Shown here: piece by piece, positions 34,253-42,793 of the stretch
Numbering within the stretch: position 1 is the stretch's first letter
Layout of the letters: the number at the start of each line of letters is the position of its first letter
Source of the DNA: Nitrososphaerota archaeon
GTDB taxonomy: Archaea; Thermoproteota; Nitrososphaeria; Nitrososphaerales; Gagatemarchaeaceae
NCBI GenBank assembly: GCA_029785825.1
Contig: JAFLYY010000002.1
Span: 1-64,000, forward strand
Reading direction: 5' to 3'
Length of the DNA stretch: 64,000 bases
Position numbers and translations under genes: made by a program
The notes under the pieces: generated by a model
Told to the model about the DNA's origin: nothing
Databases searched by the model: none
What the model saw: the letters and a program-made list of their open reading frames with translations, nothing else

Positions 34253-34468
34253 TTGGCGCGAAATTCTGTAACTCAGACCCGTGATGAATACAAGAAGCAG
34301 CTTGGAGAGGAGATTAGGTCCGGGGTTTCTCGGCTTGTGGTTGATGTTAGAGTCCCTCCAGACGGTGTTCATGTGAATATAACGTCGGTGGACCTGACAA
34401 TAAGAGGCTTGTTTCCGCAGGAAGCAAAGAAGGTCGTCAGACTGTTGAAGGACAACGGTTTGGATTAA
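34253..34468 (+). CDS. Small protein of unknown function (71 aa)
   Basis: TTG 34253 follows GGGAGGAG with good spacing, which decides this start. The product has a helix and a beta-alpha-beta-like core (RLVVDVRVPPDGVHVNITSV). Not recognised. Confidence 0.5.
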   Translation: MARNSVTQTRDEYKKQLGEEIRSGVSRLVVDVRVPPDGVHVNITSVDLTIRGLFPQEAKKVVRLLKDNGLD

Positions 34469-34540
34469 TGGGCGGCAAACCATGCAAAGTAGCTCAAAGA
34501 AGTTCGTGAAAGTCGCAATTGATAGTCGGAGGTAATACAA

Positions 34541-34798
34541 TTGGAAATTTCCAGCAAGTTGTCTGTTGACGATCTGGTCAGGCTGTATGCAGAAGCGGCA
34601 GTTAACGACGTTATTGACCCCTCAGATAAGACGTTCGACAGACGCGTAGAGCTCCATAATGCGTTATGCAAGGCCCTTGGTGTGGAGAGTGATAACTTCA
34701 AACCGTTAGAGTTCACCGATGGGTACACACTTGACTTCAAGATGGCTGAGAGGATGGTCAGATTGGAAATTCAGCGGCTGAAGAGGAAGACGAGTTGA
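34541..34798 (+). CDS. Small helical protein (85 aa)
   Basis: TTG 34541 follows GGAGGTAATACAA, a good ribosome site. The product is helical and charged (VDDLVRLYAEAAVNDVID) and overlaps the next gene by TTGA. Not recognised. Confidence 0.55.
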   Translation: MEISSKLSVDDLVRLYAEAAVNDVIDPSDKTFDRRVELHNALCKALGVESDNFKPLEFTDGYTLDFKMAERMVRLEIQRLKRKTS

Positions 34799-35253
34799 GA
34801 ATTATGTCTAACATGCCAATTACCAAAGACGCCGTCTCTGAACTGTATGATTATGCAGCCGCAATCTCCCTGAATGGGAATGAGAATCTAGCTGAAGGAT
34901 TGCGTGCCATAGCTGACCTAGTAGTGAAAGAACGCAAATTGACCACAGCGAAGCCAACGAGCTTGATGCAGAAGAAGATAGAAGCCTTGTTTGATAATTA
35001 CGACCTTTTGTCAGAGGTGGGTCATCCAGCAGATTGGTCGGCATTTCGGAACAAAGTCCTCGCTCTTGTCGCCGCAGAAGAGCAGAGTACGCAAGAGGCG
35101 GTTGCTATCTTGCAGAAAGCACTCTACAAAGAACAGGTTGCCGACACCCTGTATGTTCCACCGGAATATGTCGAACGAGCAAATCCAGAGTCAGTTAAAA
35201 GTGCCATAGCTCTTCTCGCACCCTCAGAGGACAAGGAAGGCAAGACAGAATGA
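34795..35253 (+). CDS. Unknown helical protein (152 aa)
   Basis: The product is almost entirely helical (AVAILQKALYKEQVADTLYV) and acidic at the end. The TTG start overlaps the previous stop; ATG 34804 is the alternative. No motif is recognised. Confidence 0.55.
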   Translation: MRIMSNMPITKDAVSELYDYAAAISLNGNENLAEGLRAIADLVVKERKLTTAKPTSLMQKKIEALFDNYDLLSEVGHPADWSAFRNKVLALVAAEEQSTQEAVAILQKALYKEQVADTLYVPPEYVERANPESVKSAIALLAPSEDKEGKTE

Positions 35254-35284
35254 AGCCGACTCGGTAAGAACGGAGTTTGAAATC

Positions 35285-35533
35285 TTGGAAATCGTAGAAC
35301 TGAAGCATGTTCCTGATCAGGTGAAGACAAAACTTCTCAACTACCTCGGCTTCGCCGTCGACAAGGAGGGCTTCGTCACCAAGGATGGCCGGCGTGTAGT
35401 TGACAAATATTCCGGCGAAGAGGTAACCATGGACAACATGGACATAATGCCTGGTCGCAGAGGTGATGCGGTCATACTGGACCACAATATCTTGAGCCTG
35501 GCTTCATACTTCGACGAGTACGGTGAGATCTAG
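35285..35533 (+). CDS. Small alpha/beta protein (82 aa)
   Basis: A TTG-started frame. The product (GFVTKDGRRVVDKYSGEEVT) has a short beta-hairpin-like segment and an acidic end. It lies 2 nt before the next gene. Not recognised. Confidence 0.5.
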   Translation: MEIVELKHVPDQVKTKLLNYLGFAVDKEGFVTKDGRRVVDKYSGEEVTMDNMDIMPGRRGDAVILDHNILSLASYFDEYGEI

Positions 35534-35535
35534 TC

Positions 35536-35838
35536 TTGAAGATATCACTTGACATTGGCGACGTAGAACTCAAGGAAGTCGTACAGTGCTTCACCGACTA
35601 TGAACCACCAGCTAGTGGAAGTGGCAACTTTCAAAGGGTGGCTAAAAAGAGATATTCCTGGGCGCTCATAACTGATGACCCCCGCCTTCTAGGCCATATC
35701 CTGTATCATCTTGGGCTGGGAGAATTATACAGCCATGTTGCAGGGAAGAGACTCTACGTGACTGGCAGGGATGCCGGTGAACGCATTCTGAGGACGCTGG
35801 AGAAACTTGTTAGTACGAAAGAGGTACAAGCAAGATGA
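35536..35838 (+). CDS. Unknown protein (100 aa)
   Basis: A TTG start 2 nt after the previous stop. The product (RYSWALITDDPRLLGHILYH) looks like a compact alpha/beta fold. Its stop overlaps the next start (ATGA). Not recognised. Confidence 0.5.
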   Translation: MKISLDIGDVELKEVVQCFTDYEPPASGSGNFQRVAKKRYSWALITDDPRLLGHILYHLGLGELYSHVAGKRLYVTGRDAGERILRTLEKLVSTKEVQAR

Positions 35839-36464
35839 GCAAATACACCAAGCAAGATTACTTGAATGTGCTTGCCGAAGTGGCAGAAATTGTGAAGATC
35901 ATGCCGAAGGGCATATCTCCTAATGGCTACGTCGAAGCGCATGTGAAAGCTCTGGCTAACTCTGAAAATTCGTTCCTTGACGGCAAAGAATTCCTCGCCA
36001 TGGTCGAACCGTTTGTGGCAGAGCTTCAAACGTGTCTTAGCGGTAATGAGGCGATGAGTGAGTACTATGCTGTGAAGGGAATACTCGCGGCCGCTTCTGA
36101 TCCGCTGGCTGCTGAAATACAGGTCTGTGAGTTCAACCTCGGAGTCATCGATACTCAGACCAAGATCCTGCGCCAACAGAAGCAGGAGTTATCGCAGGCG
36201 TTGGAGCAACTCCGTACCGTTCTTGGCATAGATGTGAAGGCACTGCTAGCTGAGATTGGTTCGGGCATCCAGGATCAGCCAAGCACCTCGGACATGCTAG
36301 ACAAGATCAAGACTTCAGCAAAGGCCAATGAAATTGGTATGCGGTTAGCCAAAGTCGAGCGGGCAATGATAGTAGACAAGATGGCTTCGCTCAAGAAGAG
36401 GCGTGTTGCCAAGGCTAGAAATAACACGGCAACATTACGGCGAACGGCTAGGTCAGGCCGTTAA
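35835..36464 (+). CDS. Coiled-coil protein (209 aa)
   Basis: A helical protein with a probable coiled coil around residues 98-135 (IDTQTKILRQQKQELSQALE) and a strongly basic tail (KKRRVAKARN). It may bind nucleic acid or serve as a partner of the AAA+ ATPase encoded 27 nt downstream. Confidence 0.6.
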   Translation: MSKYTKQDYLNVLAEVAEIVKIMPKGISPNGYVEAHVKALANSENSFLDGKEFLAMVEPFVAELQTCLSGNEAMSEYYAVKGILAAASDPLAAEIQVCEFNLGVIDTQTKILRQQKQELSQALEQLRTVLGIDVKALLAEIGSGIQDQPSTSDMLDKIKTSAKANEIGMRLAKVERAMIVDKMASLKKRRVAKARNNTATLRRTARSGR

Positions 36465-36468
36465 AAGA
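36461..36468 (+). promoter_or_regulatory. TATA-like box of the AAA+ gene
   Basis: TTAAAAGA overlaps the stop codon of the preceding gene and lies 30 nt before ATG 36491, so the ATPase gene may have its own promoter. Confidence 0.4.
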
Positions 36469-36490
36469 TGATTACAGGTGAAAGTGTAAA

Positions 36491-38917
36491 ATGAAAGCAA
36501 TCAACGAAACCGATCTGCTTAGCACCCTGAAGCCGCTTGGTGACGTTCTCACTAGCGTCGACAAGGTACTCAGCAAGGTAGAGAAGACACAGGAACGGAT
36601 AGACGTCGAACGACGTCTATTCAGGGACATCGACTTGTCCACCGGGATGACCGAAGTCATAGAGAAGCGCAGGAAGAAGAAAGTGAAGGCAAAGGGTAAC
36701 GGCGATGAAGAGGAAGAAGACGATGCACGATCATTCTTCTTCGATATGTTCCGCAGCGATCGCGACCCTATCAAGTATGTGCATGTAGCCAATCCCCTCG
36801 GTCCAATCATGAGGTTGGTCGAAACCCTCGAGCCTGAGTACAGGCAACTCGTAGACAACTTGAAGTCTCTCCAGGCGGTAAGCGAGATCGGGGTGGTCAA
36901 GAACTCCATAGGGGCGTCAATGAATATACCACTCCCGAAGACACTCCTCGATGCGAAAGCCCTACTCGAGTCAGGCAACATAAATGCAATCAAGGGTGTT
37001 ACCAACGCGACTCTCAACAGTGCTTACAACTCTGGAAGCTATCAAGAGATGGACGCCGCAAGAGAATTTGGGGTTGTAGCCAACTCATACACGACCATCT
37101 ACATGGACTCTCTGAAGACCGCTGCCAACGTGTGCGTAGATGTATTGGGTAATGTCGACAGGCTTGAGCACACCGCCCACGGTGTCTGGGTCGAGACTGA
37201 ATCGGCCTACAGAACACTGTCAAGGGAATATCTCCACCGCGAAGCCAATCGGGTCGTTCAGAATCCGATCCTAACTAACGTGCTCAAAGTGGTGTACAAC
37301 GATCTCCCCGGGCTCGAAGAAATCGAGGATGGAGCGAACCTGAGGCAGATTACCCCATACAGCATCCACAAGGCAGAACGCCTCCTGAAGGCGCTCACGA
37401 GCAAGGAGGTCTACAGCTACCTTATGAAACCTGGGACCATCTCGTCGACAATCAAGACTCGTCTCACCGAGTTGTTCGAGAGTTATCTCGAACTCGTGGA
37501 GACCATGACTACGTTCATGATGTCTCTAAGGAACCTCGACATGGGAAGACGCGAGCAAAAAGACGTCGAATCCTTCGCAAAGTACAAGATCTCCTCGGCG
37601 GTGCGGGACTTCAAAGAATCTCTCGAATCATTCGATGGAGTTGACTTCGGATCGATACGAGCCAAGGCCAAGGTGAAGACCAAGACCAAGGGCAAGATCC
37701 ACGCTCAGATGGCGAAATATGTGAAGATTTCCGGCATGCTGGGAACCATCGCTACCACGCCAGACATGGCGAAGAAGTATGTCATCCAGATCTATGGAAT
37801 GCACAAGCGGGACAGAGAGAATGCACTTCGGCGTCCAGATGAGAAGGACGAGGACGAGGAGCCTACCTTCTACGAGGCTCAGCAGTCCGCATGGGGTGCT
37901 ATCGAACTGGTCCCATCCAAGAAGCCCGCGATCAAGTTCGAGGACATCATAGGTGAGTCGTACAAGGAGACCAAGGAACACATAGCCATACTCCGCGAGT
38001 ACACGAAGTACCCGAGGTTGTACTTGGCTACCAGCCCCAGCCGAACCCTCAAGAGCAACTTGCTCCTGGTTGGGCCCCCAGGCTCGGGAAAGACTGAGGT
38101 CTTCAGAGCAATGGCCAGTGATCCGAGGAGCGTGGTGGTAGCTGTCAGTGGCGCCAATGTGCTCAGCATGTGGTTCGGCCAGGCAGAGCAGAACGTAGTT
38201 AGGCTGGCGAAGGCGGCCCAGAAGCTTCACGACAAGACCGGCAAGATCGTTTATGTCGCGATAGACGAGATTGACTCGGTGCTCCAAGACCCCTCTGATG
38301 GCAACAACCTCGGAGATGTCGTGAGACGCATCAAGAACACGTTCCAGGAGATCATGGACGGTGTCAGGTACTACAGGGGTGTCGTCTGGTGCGGTGCTAC
38401 CAACCACCCAGAGCTTCTTGACCCGGCAGTCATGAGGAGGTTCTCCTTTGTTGACGCGCCAGGCAATCTGACCATGCAGGACAGGGCAACCATCCTGAAG
38501 TACTACACCGCTCTTGGACTCCCACTTGCCAAGGACATCACTGACAAGGACTTTGAAGGGTATGCAAAGCTCATGGACGGCGCTGTCGGTGACACCGTGA
38601 GAAAGGTCTCCGATGGGGTCCATGAGAAGATACTCTCCGAGTTCATCAAGACCCATCCCAAGGAAGCCAAGGAGCTCGAGAACTGGTTGAAGAAGAAGGA
38701 CTTCAACGTCTGGGAGCTCACCAAGCGTGACCGGAAGCATGTCAAGGGCGTAATCGCGAAGAAGATGGTGGTGACCAAGGAAGTCCTCGAGAGCACTCTC
38801 AAGGACAAGGTCAAGGCCCCCAACATCGTCCGCGAGATCGAGGTCGCCAAGAAGACCTTCGATGCCTACAAGAATGCAATGGCTGGCTACGGGAAGAGCA
38901 TACCGCAGTACCAGTAA
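36491..38917 (+). CDS. Large AAA+ ATPase
   Basis: The 808-residue product has a long helical N-terminal part (about 470 residues, with an acidic/basic stretch near 60-80). One AAA+ module follows: Walker A GPPGSGKT near residue 525, Walker B VYVAIDEIDSVL near 588, sensor 1 GATNHPE and Arg fingers in MRRF. The order and the 'FEDIIGESYKETKEHI' lead-in resemble the Cdc48/katanin/FtsH branch, which remodels protein complexes. The length of the N-terminus and lack of a second AAA module are unusual. It may remodel replication or packaging complexes of the element. Confidence 0.8.
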   Translation: MKAINETDLLSTLKPLGDVLTSVDKVLSKVEKTQERIDVERRLFRDIDLSTGMTEVIEKRRKKKVKAKGNGDEEEEDDARSFFFDMFRSDRDPIKYVHVANPLGPIMRLVETLEPEYRQLVDNLKSLQAVSEIGVVKNSIGASMNIPLPKTLLDAKALLESGNINAIKGVTNATLNSAYNSGSYQEMDAAREFGVVANSYTTIYMDSLKTAANVCVDVLGNVDRLEHTAHGVWVETESAYRTLSREYLHREANRVVQNPILTNVLKVVYNDLPGLEEIEDGANLRQITPYSIHKAERLLKALTSKEVYSYLMKPGTISSTIKTRLTELFESYLELVETMTTFMMSLRNLDMGRREQKDVESFAKYKISSAVRDFKESLESFDGVDFGSIRAKAKVKTKTKGKIHAQMAKYVKISGMLGTIATTPDMAKKYVIQIYGMHKRDRENALRRPDEKDEDEEPTFYEAQQSAWGAIELVPSKKPAIKFEDIIGESYKETKEHIAILREYTKYPRLYLATSPSRTLKSNLLLVGPPGSGKTEVFRAMASDPRSVVVAVSGANVLSMWFGQAEQNVVRLAKAAQKLHDKTGKIVYVAIDEIDSVLQDPSDGNNLGDVVRRIKNTFQEIMDGVRYYRGVVWCGATNHPELLDPAVMRRFSFVDAPGNLTMQDRATILKYYTALGLPLAKDITDKDFEGYAKLMDGAVGDTVRKVSDGVHEKILSEFIKTHPKEAKELENWLKKKDFNVWELTKRDRKHVKGVIAKKMVVTKEVLESTLKDKVKAPNIVREIEVAKKTFDAYKNAMAGYGKSIPQYQ

Positions 38918-38926
38918 GCCAGAAAA

Positions 38927-38977
38927 CAAGGGACGCCCTCAGCCAGCATTTTATTCGGCTGAGGGCGTTAGCCCTTG
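38927..38977 (+). terminator. Strong 12-bp hairpin after the AAA+ gene
   Basis: ACGCCCTCAGCC pairs perfectly with GGCTGAGGGCGT (38933-38968), within an outer CAAGGG/CCCTTG. No T-run follows, so it may block 3' decay or mark an RNA-processing site rather than stop transcription. Confidence 0.5.
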
Positions 38978-39005
38978 GGTTCCAACTAAGACAGGTGGAG
39001 ATAGA

Positions 39006-39200
39006 GTGGAATCTAATCACAATTACCTACCAGGAGATACGAAACCAATCGCTGATGATGTTGGCAGTGGTGAAATTTGTCCCAAATGCGGCAGTACGAA
39101 CACTACTTCCGAGCTATCTGCCGTGTCGCACTTTGGTGACCAAGATGGTGTCGTAACCATCAGATGCCATAACTGTAAACGCACGACGTACATGCGATGA
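39006..39200 (+). CDS. Zinc-ribbon protein (64 aa)
   Basis: GTG 39006 follows GGTGGAGATAGA. The product carries CPKCGST and RCHNCKRTT 30 residues apart, a TFIIS-like zinc ribbon. It is probably a small nucleic-acid-binding or adaptor protein. The longer upstream frame from 38862 runs through the hairpin and is less likely. Confidence 0.65.
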   Translation: MESNHNYLPGDTKPIADDVGSGEICPKCGSTNTTSELSAVSHFGDQDGVVTIRCHNCKRTTYMR

Positions 39201-39245
39201 TGACCGGTTCGTGCAGATGAGTGATAGAATGGAGATGCTCTACAA

Positions 39246-40427
39246 GTGGGCGAACAAAAAGGAAGTACCGACAGGAAGCAAAACGAGATTCTTGACATAA
39301 TTCAGAGTCTGGTTGAGATCGAGAGTAGGGGAACTGTAGTGTTCGCTACTCCTGGTTCACTTGAACGTGGAATTTATGCAACACGAAAAGGTGCAACTGG
39401 GCTAACTTTTGCCAACTATGGGTATGACATGGAATCACGTGCCCACCCAGCCGTCATGTTATACATGGAAGGCAACAGTCACACACACAAGAAAGCCCTA
39501 GAGAACATAATGGGGATCACGCGCCTATCATACAAGATGTTCCTCCGCCATTCAATGCTGAATAAGGGAACATTCGAGCCGTTGTTGAGCCGGGTCTACA
39601 GTAACATCCTGGGTATCGACAACGACTGTGCTGAAAATCAGTACCAGAACAGAAAGCTTATCATGGACGTGCCGAAATATCTGCAGGATGGCAGAGTAAC
39701 AGCAGTCTTTGTCTTCGCGTACAATAAGCTTGTGAATCTGTTCGAGAAGTGGCGGCAGGATAATCTGATAGACTACATAAAACTGCACCCTACAACCCAA
39801 AACGGAAGAAGAGGGTATATTCTTTGGGCATGCAAGGCTGGCAACAAGAAGGTGCACGACGTCTTTGCAGAATATGCAAAAACCCACGAAGGTCACATTC
39901 CTGATTTCGAAAAATGCAAGTGCTCCTTCTACTGCAAGAATGGAGACCCTCTGTTGCAAAAGACGGCACCAGATCCAAATGACTTCGAAACGGTGTTCGT
40001 GAAACGCCGTAATAGCTGGAAAGACGCTCCAACGGAAGTAGAGGGTCAAAGAGATGAATGGTGCACCACGTCAGGCACAGGTAGCATCATTAACGTGTCA
40101 TTAACGCTCGATACAAACGGAAGGTTTGACACTTCGCCGGCACCAGGCCGAGTCAAGATGGCAAGACTGCCTATCATTAACGCAAGCAAGGCGTTAGCGG
40201 ACAGTATCGCCAGAAACCAACTACTGATACACGGGGTGCCCAAGGCATTTATCGATGATATCACAAACGAAATCCAGTTCTCAGTAAGAGACACGGACCT
40301 TGGGCGCATGAACAGGCTTCTAGAAAAACTTGAGACGCACAATGTCTCCAAGTACCCTAAGATGGCCCGGCTCATCGACGCGTATGTCGGAGAAATGATG
40401 GAGAAGTACAACGCGTCTAAACAGTAG
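39246..40427 (+). CDS. Unknown protein with a duplicated C-terminal domain (393 aa)
   Basis: The N-terminal 300 residues are unrecognised (GTVVFATPGSLERGIYATRK) and include a Cys cluster (KCKCSFYCKNG). The last 80 residues (NQLLIHGVPKAFIDDITNEI, then KYPKMARLIDAYVGEMM) are repeated as a separate 91-residue protein in the next gene. It starts with GTG after GGAG. The shared domain may mediate pairing between the two products. Confidence 0.55.
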   Translation: MGEQKGSTDRKQNEILDIIQSLVEIESRGTVVFATPGSLERGIYATRKGATGLTFANYGYDMESRAHPAVMLYMEGNSHTHKKALENIMGITRLSYKMFLRHSMLNKGTFEPLLSRVYSNILGIDNDCAENQYQNRKLIMDVPKYLQDGRVTAVFVFAYNKLVNLFEKWRQDNLIDYIKLHPTTQNGRRGYILWACKAGNKKVHDVFAEYAKTHEGHIPDFEKCKCSFYCKNGDPLLQKTAPDPNDFETVFVKRRNSWKDAPTEVEGQRDEWCTTSGTGSIINVSLTLDTNGRFDTSPAPGRVKMARLPIINASKALADSIARNQLLIHGVPKAFIDDITNEIQFSVRDTDLGRMNRLLEKLETHNVSKYPKMARLIDAYVGEMMEKYNASKQ

Positions 40428-40472
40428 TTCGATTGGTAGGTCGCCCATACATTTTGTTGGGCAACCTGCCTG

Positions 40473-40480
40473 TTTTAAGA
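40473..40480 (+). promoter_or_regulatory. TATA-like box
   Basis: TTTTAAGA lies 29 nt before TTG 40502, after a GCCCA/TGGGC hairpin (40443-40463) that may end the preceding transcript. Confidence 0.45.
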
Positions 40481-40501
40481 GAACTAAATCTAGGTGGGAA
40501 A

Positions 40502-40777
40502 TTGCCAAGGAATGCACAAAAAGTGAACAAAGAACTCATCGAAAACGGCTTCCCAGAAGCGTTTCTTGATGACATAACGATAATGATGAAGACGATGATG
40601 GGCGAAACCAGCACAGAAGACGTGAGTAATGCACGGCACACGTTAGAAAAACTGTCAGAGCTTGATACAAGCAGATTCCCCAAAATGGGGGACCTCTTGG
40701 ACCAATACGTAAGCGAACTGACGGGTGTCGACGTTTGTGCCCTGAGAAAGGTTGCAGAAGGTGTATTGAAACAATGA
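40502..40777 (+). CDS. Stand-alone copy of the C-terminal domain of the 39246 protein (91 aa)
   Basis: The product aligns along its whole length with the last 80 residues of its neighbour: NGFPEAFLDDITIMM against HGVPKAFIDDITNEI, and SRFPKMGDLLDQYVSEL against SKYPKMARLIDAYVGEM. The TTG start is supported by GGTGG and the TATA-like box 29 nt upstream. Function unknown. Its stop overlaps the exonuclease start. Confidence 0.55.
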   Translation: MPRNAQKVNKELIENGFPEAFLDDITIMMKTMMGETSTEDVSNARHTLEKLSELDTSRFPKMGDLLDQYVSELTGVDVCALRKVAEGVLKQ

Positions 40778-41412
40778 TAGTACTAGACTGTGAAACGAGC
40801 GGATTAGATCCTGTGAAGAACTCTATCGTAAGCATTGGCGCAGTAGACTTCAACAACCCTGCTGATCAGTTCTACGGAGAGTGTAGAGTAAAGTGGGGTG
40901 CTGAAGTTAGTGAGAAAGCACTCGCAGTCAACGGTTTCAGCGCTGAGTATGTAACAAAACTTGCCCCAGCGTCGCATAACCAGTTGATGGAGATGTTCAA
41001 CACCTGGTACATGAAGAAGGATGATAGGACGCTAGCCGGAGAGAATGTGCCCCAGTTCGACCTTCCTATGATCGACGCCGGTTTCAAGGCTGCAGGTATT
41101 GATACCAACCTTGGCCACAGGGCTGTAGACATGCATTCCGTATTCTTCGTCCATTTTCTGAAGCTCGGTGTGACTCCCCCGCTCAGAGACGGGCGGACCG
41201 CGCTGGGAGCCGACACAATCCTGACCTACGTGGGGCTCTACACTGAGCCAAAACCTCACAACGCCCTCACCGGAGCCAAGATGGAAGCAGAGGCGTTTAA
41301 CAGACTGATCTACGGTCAGCCCCTGTTCAGGGAGTTCAGCAGTTTTCCCGTGCCCAAGCTGATTCAGGCATCGGTGCTGACTGCACCGCTCGTGAAGCGC
41401 GAAATTTACTGA
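40774..41412 (+). CDS. DnaQ-like DEDDh 3'-5' exonuclease
   Basis: The 212-residue product has the exonuclease motifs in order. Exo I is VLDCETSGLDP at the start, exo II lies around LAGENVPQFDLPMID, and exo III is PHNALTGAKMEAEAF with the His of the DEDDh type. It removes nucleotides from 3' ends and may proofread, trim or recycle nucleic acid for the element. The start at 40774 overlaps the previous stop (ATGA) and places motif I at the N-terminus, as usual. Confidence 0.88.
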   Translation: MIVLDCETSGLDPVKNSIVSIGAVDFNNPADQFYGECRVKWGAEVSEKALAVNGFSAEYVTKLAPASHNQLMEMFNTWYMKKDDRTLAGENVPQFDLPMIDAGFKAAGIDTNLGHRAVDMHSVFFVHFLKLGVTPPLRDGRTALGADTILTYVGLYTEPKPHNALTGAKMEAEAFNRLIYGQPLFREFSSFPVPKLIQASVLTAPLVKREIY

Positions 41413-41485
41413 TAGGTGACCGGATTGGGTAAATGGGAACCAATAACGGCACCATCGACAGGCTGTGCAAAGATGTGATGTTAAG

Positions 41486-41611
41486 TTGAGAGACAGATAC
41501 CTTATGATTCCGAGGCCGCCGATCCGTAACCCACTGCTGCCATTTCCAAAGCCCGGGCAGGATGCGCCTGATATGAATGGTCCAACTACGTTACTGGGGT
41601 TGAATGCATAA
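41486..41611 (+). CDS. Possible small Pro-rich protein (41 aa)
   Basis: A TTG-started frame in a 190-nt gap encodes a Pro/Leu-rich peptide (MIPRPPIRNPLLPFPKPGQD). Its stop overlaps the next start. No motif; weak support. Confidence 0.35.
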   Translation: MRDRYLMIPRPPIRNPLLPFPKPGQDAPDMNGPTTLLGLNA

Positions 41612-41822
41612 CATGGACTCGTCATCTGGTGTGGTAATCGTAGCTGGGGCGCTGTGTCTGATCGCAGCGTTTTTCATAGGCAGTTGGATTGGAGGGATAC
41701 TGTTCACCCCCATGGGGGAAGTTCTTGTCTGGCAGTTCCTGATATTGGACCTGGCAGCTCTGGCGTTCCTCGTGACGGGGGTCGGCGGCGTCATCCTGAT
41801 CATATTAGGGCTACTTCCATAG
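41604..41822 (+). CDS. Small membrane protein (72 aa)
   Basis: Two hydrophobic segments (about residues 9-30 and 42-70, VIVAGALCLIAAFFIGSWIG) fill nearly the whole product. ATG 41613 is an alternative start. Not recognised; a holin-like or membrane-anchor role would be a guess. Confidence 0.55.
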   Translation: MHNMDSSSGVVIVAGALCLIAAFFIGSWIGGILFTPMGEVLVWQFLILDLAALAFLVTGVGGVILIILGLLP

Positions 41823-41853
41823 AGAATAATATAGTAGGTAGCTCTAAAGTCCG

Positions 41854-41860
41854 TTAAATA
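41854..41860 (+). promoter_or_regulatory. TATA-like box of the OB-fold gene
   Basis: TTAAATA lies 28 nt before ATG 41882 and decides that start over ATG 41873. Confidence 0.45.
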
Positions 41861-41881
41861 GTCAAATGGAGAATGGTGGTA

Positions 41882-42172
41882 ATGAACATACGAGACTTCC
41901 GAGATGGTATGCGCAGAGTGGACACCGAAGGCGAGATTGTGGAGCTCTCTGAGCCCCGGTCAGTCAACCTGAGAACTGGTGGCGAGGCACGTGTTGCTGA
42001 TGCCCAGTTGAAGGATGAATCAGGCCAGATCAAACTCGCTTTGTGGGACGACCAGATCGACCAGGTGAAGGTGGGGTCCAAGGTCAGGGTGACCAACGGC
42101 TACACCAACAGCTTCCGTGGGGAACTGCGCCTAAGCATAGGCAAGTATGGAAAGCTTCAGGTCCTAAACTAG
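41882..42172 (+). CDS. Archaeal OB-fold single-stranded DNA-binding protein
   Basis: The 96-residue product is a single OB fold with the archaeal SSB/RPA pattern: EGEIVELSEPRSVNLRTGG, then ADAQLKDESGQIKLALWDDQ, then VKVGSKVRVTNGYT and LRLSIGKYGKLQVL. It resembles the short SSBs of Crenarchaeota and Thaumarchaeota and SOSS-B. It would coat ssDNA during replication or repair of the element. ATG 41873 would add three residues. Confidence 0.82.
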   Translation: MNIRDFRDGMRRVDTEGEIVELSEPRSVNLRTGGEARVADAQLKDESGQIKLALWDDQIDQVKVGSKVRVTNGYTNSFRGELRLSIGKYGKLQVLN

Positions 42173-42217
42173 GGACACTGAGGCCCCATACCTACTTTTT
42201 TCCAAGGCGGTAACACT

Positions 42218-42487
42218 ATGTCTAGTGTTGAACAAACAAGGAAACTCAAGTCGTATGGCATGTGGCAATCGGTAGGATCAGCTTTCAAGGATGGCGGGTT
42301 CACCAAGGGAATGGCAATTCTTTACGCGGAACTGGACTTTACCAGGGCATTTGGAACTAAAAAGATGGCGGACGGCGCCTGGAGGAGTCTTGTTCAGTAC
42401 CTTGTGGACCAGGGCGTGGAAGAACCTGAAGCCGTCCAAGCACTAATTAACGCTTCAGACGCAGTAAAAAATAGGAAGTACGGTTAG
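42218..42487 (+). CDS. Small unknown protein (89 aa)
   Basis: The product (YGMWQSVGSAFKDGGFTKGM) is helical with no recognised motif. ATG 42218 follows a weak ribosome site. A T-rich stretch and a GCCTAA/TTAGGC hairpin (42489-42513) lie on either side, so it may be a single-gene unit. Confidence 0.5.
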   Translation: MSSVEQTRKLKSYGMWQSVGSAFKDGGFTKGMAILYAELDFTRAFGTKKMADGAWRSLVQYLVDQGVEEPEAVQALINASDAVKNRKYG

Positions 42488-42541
42488 TGCCTAAGCAATC
42501 TTGTCGTTTTAGGCGCGCAAACATTGGAAAGGTTAGGAAAA

Positions 42542-42793
42542 ATGGAAATCAAGGAATCCACGGGCCGGGCCACGTGCAAGAAGTGCTACAAAGTCATCCA
42601 GAAGGGTGGTTACCAAGTTCTCGAAGATACGGTTGATAATTGGAACCATCCAGCAACATATCGATACCACGCATCATGTTACATCGAGGTCCTCGAAGAC
42701 AATGTGAAGCGTGCCATAGTAACGTTGAAACGCACGAAGAGACAATTGGCCAGTCTTTACGCAAAGCAGGGGAAGACACCATGGAGCAAGTAG
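42542..42793 (+). CDS. PARP-type zinc-finger-like protein (83 aa)
   Basis: The product has GRATCKKCYKVIQKG, then about 25 residues later RYHASCY. This C-x2-C...H-x2-C spacing recalls PARP/ligase III zinc fingers, which sense DNA breaks. It would fit next to ligase, nuclease and ART-like genes, but the match is short. TTG 42524 is an alternative start. It overlaps the next gene by 13 nt. Confidence 0.5.
   Translation: MEIKESTGRATCKKCYKVIQKGGYQVLEDTVDNWNHPATYRYHASCYIEVLEDNVKRAIVTLKRTKRQLASLYAKQGKTPWSK

Noticed and set aside
37628-38929. Open frame of 433 codons on the minus strand
   Set aside because: It is antisense to the AAA+ module, whose Walker motifs are clear. It is explained by codon bias of the real gene.
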